In this document: piece by piece, positions 19,844 to 21,033 of the stretch
Position numbering within the stretch: the stretch's first letter is position 1
Layout: the number at the start of each line of letters is the position of its first letter
Origin: a virus
IMG/VR virus record: IMGVR_UViG_3300029266_002051
Location: 1-21,033 of that record
Length of the DNA: 21,033 nt
Direction: 5' to 3' (one strand)
Translations under genes and position numbers: made by a program
The notes under the pieces: model-generated
What the model was told of the DNA's origin: nothing
The model's database searches: none
Seen by the model: only the letters and a program-made list of their open reading frames with translations

Positions 19844-20335
19844 TTATAGACGTTTTAATTTTTTCAACTTTGGTAATGGTTTAAGTTGCTTGGGCATGAT
19901 GCCCATTTTAGTCAATGTTTTTTCAGTCCAAATTTCGAACTTCCAACCTCTATCTTTAGCATATTGATCTGCTGCTTGCCATTTATTCATATTTTTAATA
20001 TATGTCATACCCTCATTGATATAACGCTTAGTTTGTCGAGTTGGAATCTTAGGTGGTCTGGTTTGGGAATCTGGTTTTATTTCTATGAGATAAGTTTTAT
20101 CATTCATCTTTATCTTTAAGTCCATAAAATACCTGTGATATTTTTTATCGACTTCATAGTAGTATGGAACTACCACTTCTTCAGATGACCATTCGGTAAT
20201 CTGGGATTGACTGTCGCACCATTGAAAAGCATATCTTTCCCACCCAGAACGATATATTACGTTATCTGGGTCGCCTTTATACTTTTTACGGTTTTTTATT
20301 TTGTATTTGCCTTTATGTGTTCTCATTTTTCTCAT
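19844..20335 (-). CDS. 4: gp4-type head completion nuclease, 163 aa
   Basis: Acts at the end of head assembly, preparing the packaged DNA or portal before the tail joins. The core is a PD-(D/E)xK fold: YRSGWERYAFQWC with Glu33, a strand HRYFMDLKI with Asp72, and LIEIKPDSQT with Glu85-Ile86-Lys87. Length 163 against about 150 in T4. The N-terminal 25 residues and C-terminal 15 (KQLKPLPKLKKLKRL) are very basic, suited to DNA binding. The first ATG has no ribosome binding site; an ATG three codons later has GAGA a few bases upstream and may be used (160 aa). It is first in the leftward operon. Confidence 0.85.
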   Translation of the reverse strand: MRKMRTHKGKYKIKNRKKYKGDPDNVIYRSGWERYAFQWCDSQSQITEWSSEEVVVPYYYEVDKKYHRYFMDLKIKMNDKTYLIEIKPDSQTRPPKIPTRQTKRYINEGMTYIKNMNKWQAADQYAKDRGWKFEIWTEKTLTKMGIMPKQLKPLPKLKKLKRL

Positions 20336-20365
20336 ATAAATAATGGTGTATCGAATGTATTTATG
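20335..20365. promoter_or_regulatory. Divergent T4-type late promoter boxes
   Basis: TATAAATA (20335-20342, plus strand) points toward the gene at 20377. CATAAATA on the minus strand (20365-20358), one base off the consensus, points toward gp4. The two boxes sit in a 41-nt gap between divergent genes; the plus-strand box overlaps the last base of the gp4 ATG on the other strand. Confidence 0.55.
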
Positions 20366-20376
20366 GAAAAAATAAC

Positions 20377-21033
20377 ATGCCAGGAACTAAACTAGAATTC
20401 CCACAGAACCATGCTGATCGTTATAAAGCAAGAATAAGATTTGAAACTCTGATAGTCGATCCTATTTCGGTAGGAAGTATCATGAATGCTCATGCTTCAA
20501 ATTCCACTGATCCTGCAAATTATGGGGCAGTTGCACCAGAAGGATTTACAAAATTCTTAGACTTAGGTGGTTCTTTTTCTAATAAGATACAGTTCAATGA
20601 TACAGAACTTTTAAGAAACCAAGTGAAACGAAGGTCTGGCGAAACTTGCCATCTCTATATGCCACCTTCAATACAAATACAAGACGGTGTTTCATATGAA
20701 AATGTGGAATTTGGGTCATTCGCAAGTGGTCTAAATCAGATATTAAATAGTGGATCAAATGCAACTGAGGCAGCACTCAAAGCAGTTACAGAATCCAGTA
20801 TTTTTACAGATGCCGCAAAGATCGTAAGCAGCGAATTTCAAAGTCAAGACTTGGCGAGAGTGGGAATTTCAAAACTTGTAAACACATTTTCTCCAGCAGG
20901 AGTTTCTGGTGCTGTTCGATCATCTTTACAAACAACCCCCAATCCTAATATGAGAGCAATATTTAAAGCAGTTAATTTACGAGAATTTTCTTGGGCATTT
21001 AAACTTATTCCAAACTCACAAGAAGAATCAGAT
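20377..21033 (+). CDS. 48: gp48-type tail tube cap / baseplate protein (partial, 219 codons)
   Basis: Runs off the right edge of the window. The N-terminus MPGTKLEFPQNHADRYKARIRF and especially the late segment TPNPNMRAIFKAVNLREFSWAFKLIPNSQEESD match the NPN...F..V..R.FSF.FKL.P.S..E pattern of the T4-like baseplate tube cap gp48 and its relative gp54. In T4 the cap forms on the hub and the tube grows from it. GGA lies about 9 nt upstream of the ATG. It is divergent from gp4, with a late box between them. Full length and C-terminal half are not visible; gp48 is preferred to gp54 because a tube-fold gene lies nearby. Confidence 0.75.
   Translation, partial: MPGTKLEFPQNHADRYKARIRFETLIVDPISVGSIMNAHASNSTDPANYGAVAPEGFTKFLDLGGSFSNKIQFNDTELLRNQVKRRSGETCHLYMPPSIQIQDGVSYENVEFGSFASGLNQILNSGSNATEAALKAVTESSIFTDAAKIVSSEFQSQDLARVGISKLVNTFSPAGVSGAVRSSLQTTPNPNMRAIFKAVNLREFSWAFKLIPNSQEESD

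Overview
The window is a low-GC piece of a T4-like contractile-tailed phage (myovirus), closest in style to the marine T4-like phages of cyanobacteria and SAR11-type bacteria. The evidence is a recognisable gp32 single-stranded-DNA-binding protein, a gp33-type late-transcription coactivator, a gp4-type head completion nuclease, a gp26-type baseplate hub/chaperone gene, a gp29-like tape measure and a gp48-type tail tube cap. T4-type late promoter boxes (TATAAATA) lie in front of several genes, and many very small genes are packed with 1-17 nt overlaps. No integrase, transposase, CRISPR array or rRNA was seen. The host cannot be named from the sequence alone.

Layout. Bases 1-44 look like the tail end of an upstream gene, followed by about 260 non-coding bases with several stem-loops. 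Bases 309-5113 (+) hold a small orphan gene, one CAU-anticodon tRNA, and a run of small genes that includes a 2-oxoglutarate/Fe(II) oxygenase coupled to a HAD phosphatase and two small genes coding for secreted or paired-cysteine proteins. The run ends with a protein carrying a capsid-targeting peptide. Bases 5114-9728 (+) hold an alpha/beta-hydrolase (YqiA-like), a zinc metallopeptidase with HExxHxxGxxH, a long chain of tiny coupled genes and a complete GMP reductase (guaC). Bases 9729-15669 (+) hold more small genes, a 433-aa orphan that may be a nuclease, a WYL_2/DUF2693-like small protein, a 370-aa conserved phage protein, gp33 and gp32. Bases 15666-20335 (-) form a virion-assembly operon, read leftward: gp4, a gp2-like protein, a tail-tube-fold protein, gp26, a frameshift-accessed extension, and the tape measure. 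At 20377 a gp48-type gene runs rightward out of the window from divergent late promoters.

Regulation and cooperation. The rightward genes are driven by at least seven strikingly uniform sigma70-type promoters (TTGAC[A/T], exactly 17 bp, then a TATAAT-like box). Several share a longer leader sequence. The leftward morphogenesis genes, gp48, and three or four rightward loci carry T4 late boxes, which fits the presence of gp33. The gp32 and tape-measure genes converge and overlap by 4 bases, with a perfect 10-bp hairpin just past the gp32 stop.

Most notable observations: (i) the gp26-type gene ends in T_TTT_TTT immediately before its stop, with a Shine-Dalgarno-like stimulator 8 nt upstream, and a -1 shift enters a 60-codon reading frame that has no credible start of its own; (ii) a putative packaged and injected effector begins with a T4 internal-protein-like targeting peptide; (iii) a repeated promoter/leader module precedes four genes; (iv) guaC is carried as a metabolic gene. 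All assignments are from reading the sequence; no database search was run.
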